64,000 nt of DNA from Acanthosepion pharaonis (lineage: Eukaryota > Mollusca > Cephalopoda > Sepiida > Sepiidae), in contig CAHIKZ030004545.1 in the NCBI GenBank assembly GCA_903632075.3, positions 1,618,501 to 1,682,500 on the forward strand. The letters run 5' to 3'. How positions within the stretch are numbered: the first letter of the stretch is position 1; each line of letters begins with the position of its first letter. The translations under genes and the position numbers were made by a program. The notes under the pieces were generated by a model. It ran no database searches and was not told where the DNA came from. It saw only the letters and a list, made by a program, of their open reading frames with translations. This document shows, piece by piece, positions 53,445 through 63,950 of this stretch.

Positions 53445-53920
53445 CGTGTCCCTTCTGGACGTAGGTGATTATGGCTCTTTAAAATATCCTGTACTTCGTA
53501 GCACTTAATATATTTTCTTTTTGTTATTTCTCTTAAACCTTGTTGTCATCCATACTTACTAAGTATATTTTGCGTTGTTTTCCTCCTTTTCTTTTACCTT
53601 CAATCTGTTCTGTATCAGTTTTTCCAAGTCCTCTTTCCCCATTATGTGCCCTAGAAATTTCTACTCTTTCTTCTTGGTGTTAATTATAAGTTTCTTCGTA
53701 TCTTTAGAAACAAAGAATGCTGAACTTACAACATCACTCTCTCTATATGCAATGAATGCTGGACAATTAACATACAGCTGAAGAGGAGACTTGAAGCCAT
53801 AAAGAATGCCGAGAATACCATGGTCAGAACATAAGAGAAAATTTGAAATTTTAAGAAAAATGGAAAGTAAAAGAAAACTTGTACTTAGAATCAGAAAAAA
53901 AAGACATTTAAATGCTGGGA
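53445..53920. pseudogene. LINE-A with inverted 5' segment (twin-priming structure)
   Basis: 53445-53700 is minus strand: LIINTKKKE*KFLGHIMGKE DLEKLIQNRLKVKEK..., to the 3' end at GTGCCGTGTCCCTTCTGGAC. 53701-53920 is plus strand and holds the part immediately upstream in the element (ETKNAELTTSLSLYAMNAGQ, RMPRIPWSEH, ILRKMESKRKLVLRIRKK). The two pieces are neighbours in element order but opposite in direction. Confidence 0.8.
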
Positions 53921-54039
53921 ATTTTAAATTAAATTCCCAGCATCCCTAGTTCGTGCGCATGTATAGTCGCATCAACGTAACAAATTTATTCCGATGAAGT
54001 TCTAAAGGACGGAACGCATCACACAAAAACCTTTTTTCA

Positions 54040-54044
54040 CTGTG

Positions 54045-54108
<64 letters not shown>
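54040..54108. repeat. (AT)n then (AG)n microsatellite
   Basis: About 34 bp of AT followed by 26 bp of AG. Confidence 0.95.
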
Positions 54109-54510
54109 TCTTAAAATAATTGTCGGACTTTGTCCCTTTCATAATGTGTGACGTCATTTGCTTACATTTGTTACGCCATGAGCGGATATGAATGTACGTG
54201 AGAGAATCATGGAAGATTAAACTTTAAAGACAGTAAAATCGACCTTGCTAACCGAACGCTCCTCTGTGGCCGAAATGGTTAAAGGCACGTCAGGCTATAT
54301 GACGGTTCCGTATAGGATACAGGTTCGATTCCTGTCGGAGGACGAAAATTTTCAATGAAAATTTCTCGGACATTCAGGCCGGTAAATGTTGTTTAATACT
54401 GTTTATTATAAAACAGAGCATTTACTTAAATATTTGTATCTATAAAAACAATGTATAAACATAAAAATGTCTTAAAATAATTGTCGGATTTTGTCCATTT
54501 CATTATATAT
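54109..54510 (+). mobile_element. Leu/Ser-type tRNA-derived SINE, best copy, between 33-bp direct repeats
   Basis: tRNA-like head at 54262-54346: TCCTC..GAGGA acceptor pairing, GCC/GGC D stem, anticodon stem CGTCA/TGACG with a 7-nt loop, a TTCC..AGGA long variable arm and T-arm ACAGGTTCGATTCCTGT. The loop lacks the universal T33, so it is not a functional tRNA. Tail: TTTCTCGGACATTCAGGCCG, TAAACAGAG-type end. GTCTTAAAATAATTGTCGGA occurs at both 54109 and 54472. A long variable arm places its origin in tRNA-Leu or tRNA-Ser. Confidence 0.8.
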
Positions 54511-54537
54511 ATATATTTATATATATATATATAGTTT

Positions 54538-54988
54538 CTGAGCATAAAACCCGGGTTCGAATCCCATCATGTTCGATTTGTCAGGAAGGAGACTTCCTGA
54601 TGTTATTAGTCTGGAATAAGGCCCGATCCCAGTGTGCGACACTTATGGAAAAGTGCCTGAAAAACATACCACGTGTTGATCCAAGTCTCGTGAGTGAAAT
54701 TGGTTAGACGAAACTCTTGAGAGCCGTCGATATGTGTGCTAGCACGAAGTCACAAGTCATCGTGGCCGAGGGTTTGAGTGTGCTGATGTTGTTCAGATTA
54801 TTGATCATTCTAGGTAACACGCTCTCTCCCAGAAATTGTAACTAAGGTCTGCTCAGCATAGTTGCAGTATAGACCACAGGTGAGCTCTGTGGGTGTTGAA
54901 CAAACACAAATGTGCCTAAGCGAGCGTCTGCAATAGGGATTGGCTAGCCGCCCTAGTAGACAGGTATCCTTGAATACGAGTGGCCAGC

Positions 54989-54995
<7 letters not shown>
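54538..54995 (+). mobile_element. Long tRNA-related SINE, copy 2
   Basis: Head truncated to the B box (CCCGGGTTCGAATCCCATCA). The rest parallels 52930-53346 (TGGCCGAGGGTTTGAGTGTG, CGCTCTCTCCCAGAAATTGT, TAGCCGCCCTAGTAGACAGG) and ends GTGGCCAGCTATTATA before an (AT)n. Confidence 0.8.

Positions 54996-55045
<50 letters not shown>
54992..55045. repeat. (AT)n microsatellite
   Basis: 54-bp AT run at the SINE 3' end, probably its tail expanded. Confidence 0.95.
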
Positions 55046-55047
<2 letters not shown>

Positions 55048-55355
55048 GGAATATACATACACCTGAGTTCCCCCTCACTGGAATATGATTGGCTGGTGTC
55101 CGTCATAAATACAGACGGACAGGTAGGTACGACAGAGTTTAAGTCTATGACGACGCTCATTAGACTACGCCATTAGCTATTCTATTGGTCTACACCTATT
55201 ACCTGTGACTTTGACGAGTACTAGTCGATTACTGCTACCGTGTACGACTTGGTTACACTAGTCAAACCCACTTAGCTACTTCGATCAAATATATCCCTTT
55301 CTGGGACATATCAATACATATATATATATAATAGATGGACACTCGTGTGTGCGTG

Positions 55356-55365
<10 letters not shown>
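55046..55365. other. Unassigned, relatively GC-balanced segment
   Basis: ATGATTGGCTGGTGTCCGTC, TAGACTACGCCATTAGCTAT, ATCCCTTTCTGGGACATATC. No coding support; an LTR on the minus strand (TGATATGTCCCAGAAAGGG start) is possible but unproven. Confidence 0.35.

Positions 55366-55404
<39 letters not shown>
55366..55404. repeat. (GT)n/(AT)n microsatellite
   Basis: Short GT run then about 39 bp of AT. Confidence 0.95.
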
Positions 55405-55410
<6 letters not shown>

Positions 55411-55585
55411 TTTATCACATAGACAAAACTATTTTACTCACTAAAAACATGCAACTTTGTTTCAGTGCATTTCAACTGCACTTCGACGGGTGAGATTCTC
55501 GAAGTGCTGTTGAAATGCATTGAAACCAAGTTGCATCATTATAGTGAATAAAATGGTTTTGTGTGTATGATAAAATTATAATTAA
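55405..55585. mobile_element. Foldback, about 80-bp inverted arms
   Basis: Left arm TATAATTTTATCACATAGAC AAAACTATTTTACTCACTAA ... CATTTCAACTGCACTTCGA; right arm CGAAGTGCTGTTGAAATGCA...GAATAAAATGGTTTTGTGTG TATGATAAAATTATA. The spacer is CGGGTGAGATTCT. Like the foldback at 13105, one side abuts (AT)n. Confidence 0.75.
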
Positions 55586-55680
55586 TAAATAATTATGGTT
55601 CTACTATCGGTATCGACCCCGCTTTTGGATTAATGCTGTGAACGTTGGAATTTATATGTTACTTTCGTTTCCCATCGCAT

Positions 55681-55684
<4 letters not shown>

Positions 55685-55719
<35 letters not shown>
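55685..55719. repeat. (AT)n microsatellite
   Basis: 35-bp AT run. Confidence 0.95.
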
Positions 55720-55722
<3 letters not shown>

Positions 55723-56114
55723 TTTATTTAAAAATGATTCCAACTCGCGACATAAGAGGTCTCATGTTTCAAAACAAGAGCCGAAAACTTCAATATAATT
55801 ATTTGAATTAAATTGAGTTAAAGTAAGCTCTGTTCCATCTTCAAGCGAAATTTTTTTGGGAATAACGTATTTCTGAAATTTACGTGTTTTAATAATTGAA
55901 ATCAAAAATCAAAATTTCCATGGTAACAGGTAGGGCGAATTGTTTAAATTGGGTAGGCGTGTGTTGGGAGTTAATAATAAGTATCAGTATAGAGTTACTT
56001 TCATAGATGTCAAGTCAGGGAAAGGTGGGGGTGTCTAAATTTGAAACGGAACATGTATTCACTCTAGTCTGGTATGCGTGTCTATGGAGATTTTATTTTT
56101 TTTATTTATTTTTT

Positions 56115-56152
<38 letters not shown>

Positions 56153-57412
56153 GAACAAACTTATTCATCCTTTATTCTGAGCTCCTATATCATGACCCTA
56201 TGCTACAACCGCCTTAATCAATATTTATATTTCTTTCTTTTTAAATTATTCCCTCCTTCTTTCCTTTTTTCTCTTTCCCTCTCTACCTCCCTTAATTCTT
56301 ATTTCTTTAACTTTTCTTTTCACCTTTCAATCTTCTTTATTTTTCCAGTTTTTCAAATCCAACTTTTTTCGTTCTGTTATTTTTTTATTTTTTATTTTTT
56401 TTATTTTTTATTTTCTCCTATTTCCTTAACACCCAGAAATATGGCGTCGATGACAAACCGTTTGTGAAAAAGCACCCTTTTTTCTTTATTGGCTTTTCAG
56501 ACGACCCAAAATAATTTTATTAGAAATCGAATCAGTTGCTTCTGCGCCATCACAATGGCGCTGTTGCAGCTAACTGAAGGCGGCACATTGTATTTACTTT
56601 CTTCAGTTAACAAAGGGAATCTTATTTCATCACGATCTGCACTCAAACAGCTCACTCCATTAAAAATGAATAAAAATAAAAAAGCGAAACACTGTCTGAG
56701 ATTAAGTAATTTCATTATACGACGGATTATTCGGACTAGATTTCTCATCTTGTTGTTTTAACAACAAAGATGAGAACACGAAAGATCTATTGTTCATGAC
56801 AATGGAATATGTTTTTTTGGCCGTCCTTGTCTGCTTTGATGTTCTGAAAGGTATTGTCATTATTACCCGAATTAGAAGATCGGGTGTTCTCGTGATGTTT
56901 CAGGATAACTTTAAAAGACCATCGTCAGTAAAATTAACTCTGCTGACAATGATAGCTTTTACTGGATTTCACACTTTCATTTATTTAAATCACGCAAAAA
57001 CCTTATCAGATACAACGTCAAATATTTGATTAAAATTCTATCAGCTTATTTTTATTCGATCTCAGTCGAGATCATAAAATGAACTGTTAACTCTTTTCAA
57101 TAGCTTTATAATGTGCGCCTCGCCTCGCCAGGGCTGTATACTGGTTTTATAGTCAGAGTTGCTTTTCCCCTAGGCTGAGTTCCCATTTATGGCTAGCGAG
57201 TCCAGTAAACCCTGCTATTTTACCTTAATACGGCTTAAATTTAGCTATGAACCTGTGTGCTGCAGACCGCAAAATGCATGCCTGGGGCGTCTATAATGTA
57301 ACGTATGCAATCGCGCATGCGTGATTTTCACTCTGAAAGAAAAAAAAAGTCGACATAAGCTTTTAATAGATTTAAAACTCCTACCAACTTCTATTTGCTT
57401 TGCACAGATGAG
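55720..57412. other. No gene recognised
   Basis: Includes (AT)n at 56119-56151 and a short perfect hairpin at about 56744-56775 (CTCATCTTGTTGTT / AACAACAAAGATGAG). A 79-residue frame at 56790-57029 has two hydrophobic stretches but no recognised domain. 57110-57330 is less AT-rich and unexplained. Confidence 0.45.
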
Positions 57413-57500
57413 TACAATAATCCTCCGCTATCCGCGGGGAAAATGTTCTGACACACCTAGTCATTACTTAAAACCGCGGATAATGCAAAACATTATATAT
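57413..57500 (+). mobile_element. Possible Tigger-type terminus
   Basis: TACAATAATCCTCCGCTATC CGCGGGGAAAATGTTCTGAC ... AAAACCGCGGATAATGCAAA: the CTCCGCTATCCGCGG pattern is typical of Tigger/pogo ends. No partner end found. Confidence 0.4.
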
Positions 57501-57584
57501 ACTATTTTGCTTACCGACCAACGTCGTGTTCGACTCACCTCTGCAACATTAGTGCGTGTCTTTATGAACAGGAATCTCACCAGT

Positions 57585-58190
57585 ACGACAAAAGTCTTCC
57601 CCTCCCTCGCTTGCTGTCACTATCTCCTGAGAGTGTTAAATTCTCCAAACCCGTTTTTCTCATTATGTACCTCAGAAATTTCAGCTGTTTCTTGCTAATT
57701 GTATCAATTTCCCTTAAAACTTCCTTATTGCTCACATTCTCTATCCATGGTATTTTCACTTTTCATCGGTAAAACCGCATCTTCGTCGCTTCAATATTTT
57801 TGCTAAGATCTTACTAAATTTGAAATATTAAGAAGTGGACACTTTTATTTGCTATCAAAATATTACTTACTTACAGTTATGTTTTTCGGAGATACTTTCA
57901 AAGATGCTTCTTTGTATATAAATCCTCATTTAAATCAGTTTCGGAGTAGAACTATATCACTCCCCCTTTAAGTCTCTACTACACCAATGACGAGATAGTC
58001 CAGTGTTCAATGCCATACAGAAGATTATATAAAACGTAACAATCCAGTATTGTTTTCTTTGCCTGTAACAATATTTTCCTATGTCTTAATACATTGCTTG
58101 GTTTCTGGAAGACATTTTTATGCTTCTTTGGATTTCCGTGTCACATTTTCTGTTGGCTGTCACTGCACTAACCTGATGCAACGATAAAAA
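57585..58190 (-). pseudogene. LINE-A 3' region, minus strand
   Basis: MKIPWIENVSNKEVLREIDT, ISKKQLKFLRYIMRKTGLEN, LTLSGDSDSKRGRGR (57759-57580) in one frame. Upstream (57980-58150) the minus strand carries the ..KCLPETKQCIKT.., LETKK-like and AFNTGLSRHWCSRDLK (SLEALDYL) pieces in broken frames. A 58-bp-plus unrelated stretch near 57780-57900 suggests deletion or insertion. Confidence 0.75.
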
Positions 58191-58729
58191 ATACTGACAT
58201 TTTTTTTTTAAGTCAAGAGCAGTAAAAAGCACGTAAAGTAGTTGGTACGAAAACAGAAAATAAAAGAAAAAAATCCCAGAAAATAAAATAAAAAAAAGAA
58301 AGAGTAAAAAAGAGAAAAAAATTGGTTATCGCATCTCACTCGTCCGAGCTGGATCGCAGCAAATAAATAAACAACGCTTTAAAAAGATCTCAATCATATA
58401 ATGAAACGAGTATATTATTCAAAAACAGATTCCATTGATTTCACACAATCAATCCATATATACTATGTTGGCCAGAAAATACTGACTTACTTAGGAAGAG
58501 GAAAGAAAACAACAAATCTTGATCTCTGTTTGGTGGAATTTCCAATGAGTACTGTATTTCCAGCTTGTTCTACATGGTCGCCCCATCGATGTTAAACTGT
58601 ATAGACAGCAGCTAGACTGCGTGTACGACAAACTAAAGAAGGAGTATCCTGCTTTGGTTAATCATGGTCGGGCTTTGTTACAGTAAGACAATCCGAGGCC
58701 ACACACTGCCAAGTTGACTAAGGAGAAAT
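58191..58729. other. No gene recognised
   Basis: A-rich, with a weak frame VVDSKTD..TWSPHRC-like and SPRTHTPKL near 58400-58740; TACAGTAAGACAATCCGAGG CCACACACTGCCAAG around 58680 resembles the DNARPH.A catalytic region of mariner transposases (HDNARPH), so a decayed mariner is possible. Confidence 0.4.
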
Positions 58730-59110
58730 TCAAACAGATGAACGGTGTTGAGCTTCTTCACCGTTCACAGAGAAGATACAATGAGTCACGCACCTAAAGG
58801 TTATAATCAGTAATGTTGATGGAAGGCAAGACGTGGTCTCTGAGATGATTAATGGAGAAAAGTTTAGTTTTGGAAGTGTTAAAAATAACAAACCTTCTTT
58901 TGTCCCAGTTAAGTTCGAACTTGACGTCGTTTTGGACACCGACTGCCATTTTGACCTTGTCGGACTGACAAGCTTTACTATCGAGGCAGGAGTAAATTGG
59001 TGAGTCATTAGCGTAGATACCAGTTTTAGATCTGATGTAATCAGGAAGGTCATGAAATTTTAAAACAAAAACAGTGCAGGGCCAATGATGGAACCCTGGG
59101 AGATATCTGT
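58730..59110 (-). pseudogene. LINE-B RT palm fragment
   Basis: Minus strand: GFHHWPCTVFVLKFHDLPDY, IRSKTGIYANDSPIYSCLDS, KACQSDKVKMAVGVQNDVKF, ELNWDKRRFVIFNTSKTKLF. The catalytic YADD is YAND here. It covers the missing palm upstream of the 6935-7300 fragment, so the two overlap in the family alignment. One or two frameshifts. Confidence 0.8.
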
Positions 59111-60155
59111 GTTAGTACAGAAGGAACTACTTTTTTTCTTACTTCTACTATCTATTACTCGTTAAGATGTTGATTAACTTAATTTTGTCGATTTTTTTTT
59201 TACAGCGAGGTTCAGCCTTTACAAGAACCACTTGAGGTAGAGGGTTACGTTTGGAGGCCATTTGTGTGTATAAGAATGGAAGATAACAATTTACCCTAAC
59301 CATGAAAAGCTTAAGATTGTAATAATCGGGGAAACATCCATTTGGAAGTCGGGTCCACAGGGCAGTAATTCACAGGAAGAAGCTGCTCCAGTGGAACTTC
59401 TCACCAATGTAATAAGGAGAGAGTGTGGGTGTTTAAGATAAACGAACAAGTAAAAATACAAGTCCGTCTTCCATATGATTTGGAATAATTCTGGACATAG
59501 ACGTGCTTTCGAGTGTCTGATATTCTGAGATAAAATATTTAATTACTTCATACTTGCTTTTACTTTTATTTACATCTTTCTCTTTCATGTTTCATTTCTT
59601 TATTTATTTATTTATTTTTTTTTTTTTGTTGTTGTTGAATTTCTTGCAATGTGTTTACGTTGTTTCGAAGTCTTCCATTTCAAACTCAGCAGCCCGAATT
59701 CTAAAAGATCGCAGAAGACGGTCTAAATCTGTTTGGTTAGATCAGTCAAAACATTTCATTTTCACTTACAAAACGTTAAATCAGTCAAACATTTTGGTTT
59801 GCTTACAGATGTCCTGACGAAACCTGATCCTTCAGTAAAGGTATCCTGTCACTTGTAACAATTCCTCGTCGTTGATACTTCCCTTGATCCGGTGGTGACA
59901 CCTGTATATCCTAACGACGCAAATAGCTACACAGGCGGAAGTATTACGCCTGACAAATCCAACAAATCCTGTTAGGTCAGACAATTGGGATACGGCTAAA
60001 GGAATATCGAGAGAAACCAAAGCATACAATGGTTTGACTGATGCGACGGCATGAGTCAATCTTAATTTCAATTTACGGCGATAAATCACAGGGGGGCGCT
60101 TGAAACGACACTATTTCTAGACATTGTTATCAAAATGAATCACCAATACGAATAT
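59111..60155. other. No gene recognised
   Basis: T-rich; poly-T near 59610-59630. No supported frame. Confidence 0.5.
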
Positions 60156-60227
60156 ACCGTAATTTATCGAAAATAATACTTTTTTAACTGTAAATTACAG
60201 GTGATAGCAGGGGTGCGTATTATAAAT

Positions 60228-60369
60228 TGATTTTCTAAGCGTACCTTAGATGTGGCACAAGGCCGAAAGTATGGAATACCCAGTGAGGATCGAACTCACT
60301 ACTCAGTCATAATTGTTCTAGCAAGACAAGCTTGTTAACCATTACACCGTCTCGAGGTGCCCAAGGGTT
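60228..60369 (-). mobile_element. tRNA-like SINE (trimer family) nested in the pogo-like element
   Basis: CGTATTATAAAT at 60216-60227 and 60370-60381 is a perfect 12-bp target duplication. Minus-strand unit as in the trimer: GAGTTCGATCCTCACTGGGT, CTTTCGGCCTTGTGCCACAT. Confidence 0.92.
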
Positions 60370-60953
60370 CGTATTATAAATAGGTTTAAACAAAAATATT
60401 TTTTTCGTTATTGATTTATAATAAAAAATACGTACTTGTCCTAAAATAAGAAAGATATTATCCCAATTTTCATTTTAAATCCAACAATTATAATTGTAAC
60501 ATTTTTTGTCAATAAATTTGTGTTTATCGGTAACTGTATTTTTTATCTGGCGAAAAAATAAAAAAATATCTATAAAAAGGTCACTTTCGAAGAAAAGAGG
60601 ATATCAAAGTAACAGTTTATTGAAATTTTGATTTTCATCATCATTATCATTTTCTATTATAGAATCAATATCTAAATTGTCATAAAACAAATTATCATTC
60701 AAAATATTATCTTCGTTTTGTTCATGATTATCTTCGGTCTCTTCATTCTCTTGCCAAAGGATGTCATCTTCAGAGCCATCCAAAGCTCTGTTTCCTATTC
60801 TTTCTGTTAATTCTGTTACTTTTTATTCCAAATTTGCACTATAATTCGCACGTTTTGACGACATTTTGGCGGTAAAATAAACAATGTTATATTTAGCGGG
60901 AAAACCGCCTGGTAATTTTCAACATTATTTTAGCTGCTTAGTTTCCATTTTAT

Positions 60954-61312
60954 TCTGAACCCTTTCACTGCTACTCATTTGCCCAGTGCTTCCCCCATCC
61001 GGCCAGCCATTTTTTTTTTAAAGAAAATGCCAAATTTCAACCTACATATTTTATTACACAGAAAACTGGCACCAGTGTGTTTTACAGCCTTCCATTTTCA
61101 TGGATATACCTGGGAATGACTTATCAGATCAGTAATGGGTATACACATGATATCTTTTGAAGCATTGTCCTTTGTGATTTTACGATAGATGGCGCAACGT
61201 GACACTCATACCAGCGGTATGCAAAAAAAAAAAACGTAGGTTTCCGTACTTAGCTAGCTGGAGCAAGATAAGAAAAACGAACATCTCCCTTGTTAGCAGC
61301 GGAAGTGTTAAT
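60954..61312. mobile_element. Possible TTAA-type MITE nested in the pogo-like element
   Basis: Left AACCCTTTCACTGCTACTCA and right TTGTTAGCAGCGGAAGTGTT are imperfect inverted repeats of the CCCTTT.CTGCT kind common in piggyBac-like MITEs. The insert interrupts sequence colinear with 42480-42600. The TTAA duplication is only partial. Confidence 0.5.
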
Positions 61313-61531
61313 GTCAAGGTCGACAAAATGTCTTCGTAGTTATTTGGGGGGGCGGTTCTTTTTTGACAAATAGATGCGTATTATACATAGGGATAGACAT
61401 ATTTCTTAATTTTTGGATCATTTGTTGGAGTGCGTATTATTTATGGGTGCGTATTATTTTCGAGAAATTACGGTAATCGGATTTGCCACCGGAAATATTT
61501 ATTAATTAAGTAAGCTCGACATAATATTAAT

Positions 61532-61600
61532 GATGATGATGATGATGATGATGACGACGATGATGATCATCATCATCATCATTATTGCTGAGGAGTATTA
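61532..61600. repeat. (ATG)n/(CAT)n trinucleotide repeat
   Basis: ATG run interrupted by ACG, then switching strand to CAT. Confidence 0.93.
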
Positions 61601-61739
61601 AGTTTGAGTCCCGTTCTTTGTTGTCACCTTCCGCCTTACAAGTTGAGGTGTGGCATACACTTAAAGGAAAACCATCGCCGTTACAGAGAATTAATACTGG
61701 AACAATTCTCCCGCCACTAAACCTTGTTCCGACATCCAT

Positions 61740-62230
61740 TTTCTCAAGCTCACTAAATATGTTATGCGATGTTTTCCTTTACCCCTCTTTGACTTCAATC
61801 TGTCCTATGAGTATCACATTTCCCAAGCCTTCTTTCCGCATTATGTGCCCTAGAAGTTTCACCTGTGTCTTCCTGATTTTAACCATGTTTCCTTTTTCGT
61901 TTCCCTTTTGTCTATAACTTCGTCGTTGCGCACATGTTCGGTACATGTTATCCTCAGCATTCTCCTGTAGAACCACTGTGAGGAGAAGAACCATATTTCT
62001 GCTGACTAAAGTCTACTCTTCATCTATGAGGAGATTGTACAGCATTCACTGTCATACAGGAGGAATGATATTATGTACTTTTTTTTTGTTTCTAACGAAA
62101 ATTTCCTGTTTCTTAATACTTTGCTTAGCTTTTAGAAGGCATCCTTGTCTATTCCAATACACCTTCGTGTGTCAGTGTCACATTTTCCGTCTTCTGTTAA
62201 AACACTTTACAGATATTTAAATTTTTGTAC
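61740..62230 (-). pseudogene. LINE-A 3' region, minus strand
   Basis: Minus strand: ..KISVKCFNRRRKM (SEVRKR), LETKK-type (about 62080), SECCTISS (62050-62010), YRRMLRITCTEHVRNDEVID (about 61975-61915), IRKTQVKLLGHIMRKEGLGN, VILIGQIEVKEG (61860-61780). Frames shift at least three times. Confidence 0.8.
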
Positions 62231-62507
62231 TTGTTTCATTTTGGTAACTCCCATTGGTAATTTGACCGCTGGCCCAATGACAACATATTTATATTCAAGC
62301 TTCTGTGAGCAATGCAGTTAAAATGACAATGTTTAAAGATCAACTCCCCAGTTGAAGTACTCGAGTTCAATTATTTTTAGTGCCTATTTTTTTTTTTTTT
62401 TTTTTTAGGGGTTAACGATCTGTGGCAAGCTTATGTTCAATTATTGCTCAACTGGTGTGACAGTTTTACCAAGAAATTTTATTTTACTGATTTAGTTTAC
62501 TATTTTA

Positions 62508-62936
62508 CAGGGTGCCCAGCAAAAAAATTAAAAATTTATTATAACCGTTTTATCTTTCAAGAAAAGATGATCTTGAATAACCTTGAATAAATTTCTTGAA
62601 TATTCATGACCTTGAATTATCAGTCGACTCTCGCGTAATTACTTAGCTCTGATTGGTTCTTTTATGTTTGATTAATTGCTGGTCGATCTTGTGACTCGTC
62701 ATTTAAAGGTTAGCGGCAGACAACTTTCGTCTTTCATTCTGCCCTTCTCGTATGGCTAAACAACTCACTGATATTGAGCGTCAAGTTATCGTATTTTTCA
62801 AAGAAGAATAACTGATGTTTGGATTGAGGAAATGTGCAGAAATTCTTCCTGAATTTTTCAGTCACATCAGTCGTCACCAATGTTTAGCGGTTGTCTCACA
62901 TCTTTCTGAATTTACCGCTTTTTACTGGGTACACTG
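62508..62936 (+). mobile_element. Tc1/IS630-type transposon, internally deleted
   Basis: TA duplications at 62506 and 62937. Ends CAGGGTGCCCAGCAAAAAAA and TTTTTACTGGGTACACTG (rc CAGTGTACCCAGTAAAAA). An ATG at about 62753 opens MAKQLTDIERQVIVFFKEE then a stop, then LRKCAEILPEFFSHISRHQC in the same region. The M.K.LT..ER..I...K.E....K.AE.L pattern is a transposase N-terminal HTH. The DDE domain is deleted. 429 bp. Confidence 0.8.
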
Positions 62937-62938
62937 TA

Positions 62939-63430
62939 GTTTAGCCTGGTAGAAAGTCATAATAGTGATCTAAATACGAGCGAATGTTTTAGAATGAAAC
63001 CAAAGAGCAGTACCGGTGGGGGGTCGAACGGAGACCCGACGGGTCAGACGTTAAGAATCACGCTTATGTTACTTGAGGTTTGTGCTGATTCGACGTTGAG
63101 AGCAATTCTCAATCTCAGTTTACGACCAACGATGAAATACGCACCATTCTGGATAGGACATATCCTCTAGATTCACCTAATTCCCAAGGCGAATTATAGC
63201 TACGACCACAGAATTGGCAAACATAGTCTGATCTGCCACTTGAAGATTTATTATGGGTTTGTGGCTTTATGCATGACCTGAAAGAATGGTGTTATGAAAT
63301 TAAGCAAATCTAGGCAAACTCGACGCGATAATGATTATTATGACGATGATTACACTATTTACGTCATTTTGATTTACGAAAGTTTCTCTCGATCTCCGAA
63401 ATGGAGTAAAGTGAAGCACCAATGGCTAGT
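62939..63430. other. No gene recognised; possible tRNA-like scrap near 62995-63065
   Basis: Minus-strand CGTGATTCTTAACGTCTGAC and CCGTTCGACCCCCC could be A and B boxes of another SINE head; not confirmed by a second copy. Confidence 0.3.
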
Positions 63431-63431
63431 A

Positions 63432-63950
63432 CCGTATTTGACGGCATATAAGGAGCACTTTTTGTTTTTATTAAAAATATTTTTTTAAATTCCCCTGCGT
63501 CTTATATTCTATAGGTAGGTATAAAATTCACGATAGTCGGCCGAAATTAGATGACGCATTATTTAGCGACGATGATCGTAGTATTGAAAATGAGTATCAG
63601 GGTTTTGATAACGAAGACGACGAATTTTATGGATTTGAAGATGAATAAAATTTTAATGGTAATTGTACTGTTTTGCTCAATTGTAATAATTGCTTGGTTT
63701 TTCTTTTGTTTTCTTACCTTTGGATATAATGAAGTTTTTATAAGCTAGTGTTCTTTTTTTCCTATTATTTTTCGTTTAACTGTAACCATGGCTTGTTTAA
63801 CCAAAATAATACCTCATAAATATAGCCTAAGCTGTACTATTTACTAATAATTTTACTAATTTGACTAATTACTAATTTTTTCTTGATTTGCCCTGCTGAA
63901 ATTGGGGTGCGTCTTATACACCAGTGCGACTTACATGCCGTCAAATACGG
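63432..63950 (+). mobile_element. pogo-like MITE retaining acidic transposase tail
   Basis: TA-flanked ends CCGTATTTGACGGCATATAA and TTACATGCCGTCAAATACGG. Inside (about 63515-63648) the frame DDALFSDDDRSIENEYQGFD, NEDDEFYGFEDE, stop, matches the kind of acidic C terminus seen in the other pogo-like relics, but the sequence is of a distinct family (GGGGTGCGTCTTATA subterminal). Confidence 0.75.

Larger units (their letters stand above)
60156..61474 (-). mobile_element. pogo-like deletion derivative with nested SINE and MITE
   Basis: Ends ACCGTAATTTATCGAAAATA and TTTTCGAGAAATTACGGT. The minus-strand remnant from about 60865 reads MSSKRANYSANLE, stop, KVTELTERIGNRALDGSEDD, ILWQENEETEDNHEQ and NEDNILNDNLFYDNLDIDSI. 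NYSANLE.KV.EL.E.IGNRA is the N-terminal HTH start of pogo/jerky-type transposases. It joins directly to the acidic tail, so the DDE core is deleted at the same place as in 42331-43082. Confidence 0.78.

Noticed and set aside
54262..54346. Functional tRNA-Leu/Ser gene
   Set aside because: Cloverleaf-like fold exists but the D stem is weak, position 33 is not T, the acceptor stem is incomplete, and it continues into a SINE tail found in other copies.
56744..56775. Bacterial-type terminator hairpin
   Set aside because: Perfect short hairpin but in a eukaryotic, non-operon context; no transcript boundary can be inferred.
56790..57029. 79-residue ORF with two hydrophobic stretches
   Set aside because: Isolated, short, no homologue recognised; frames of this size are expected by chance in this sequence.
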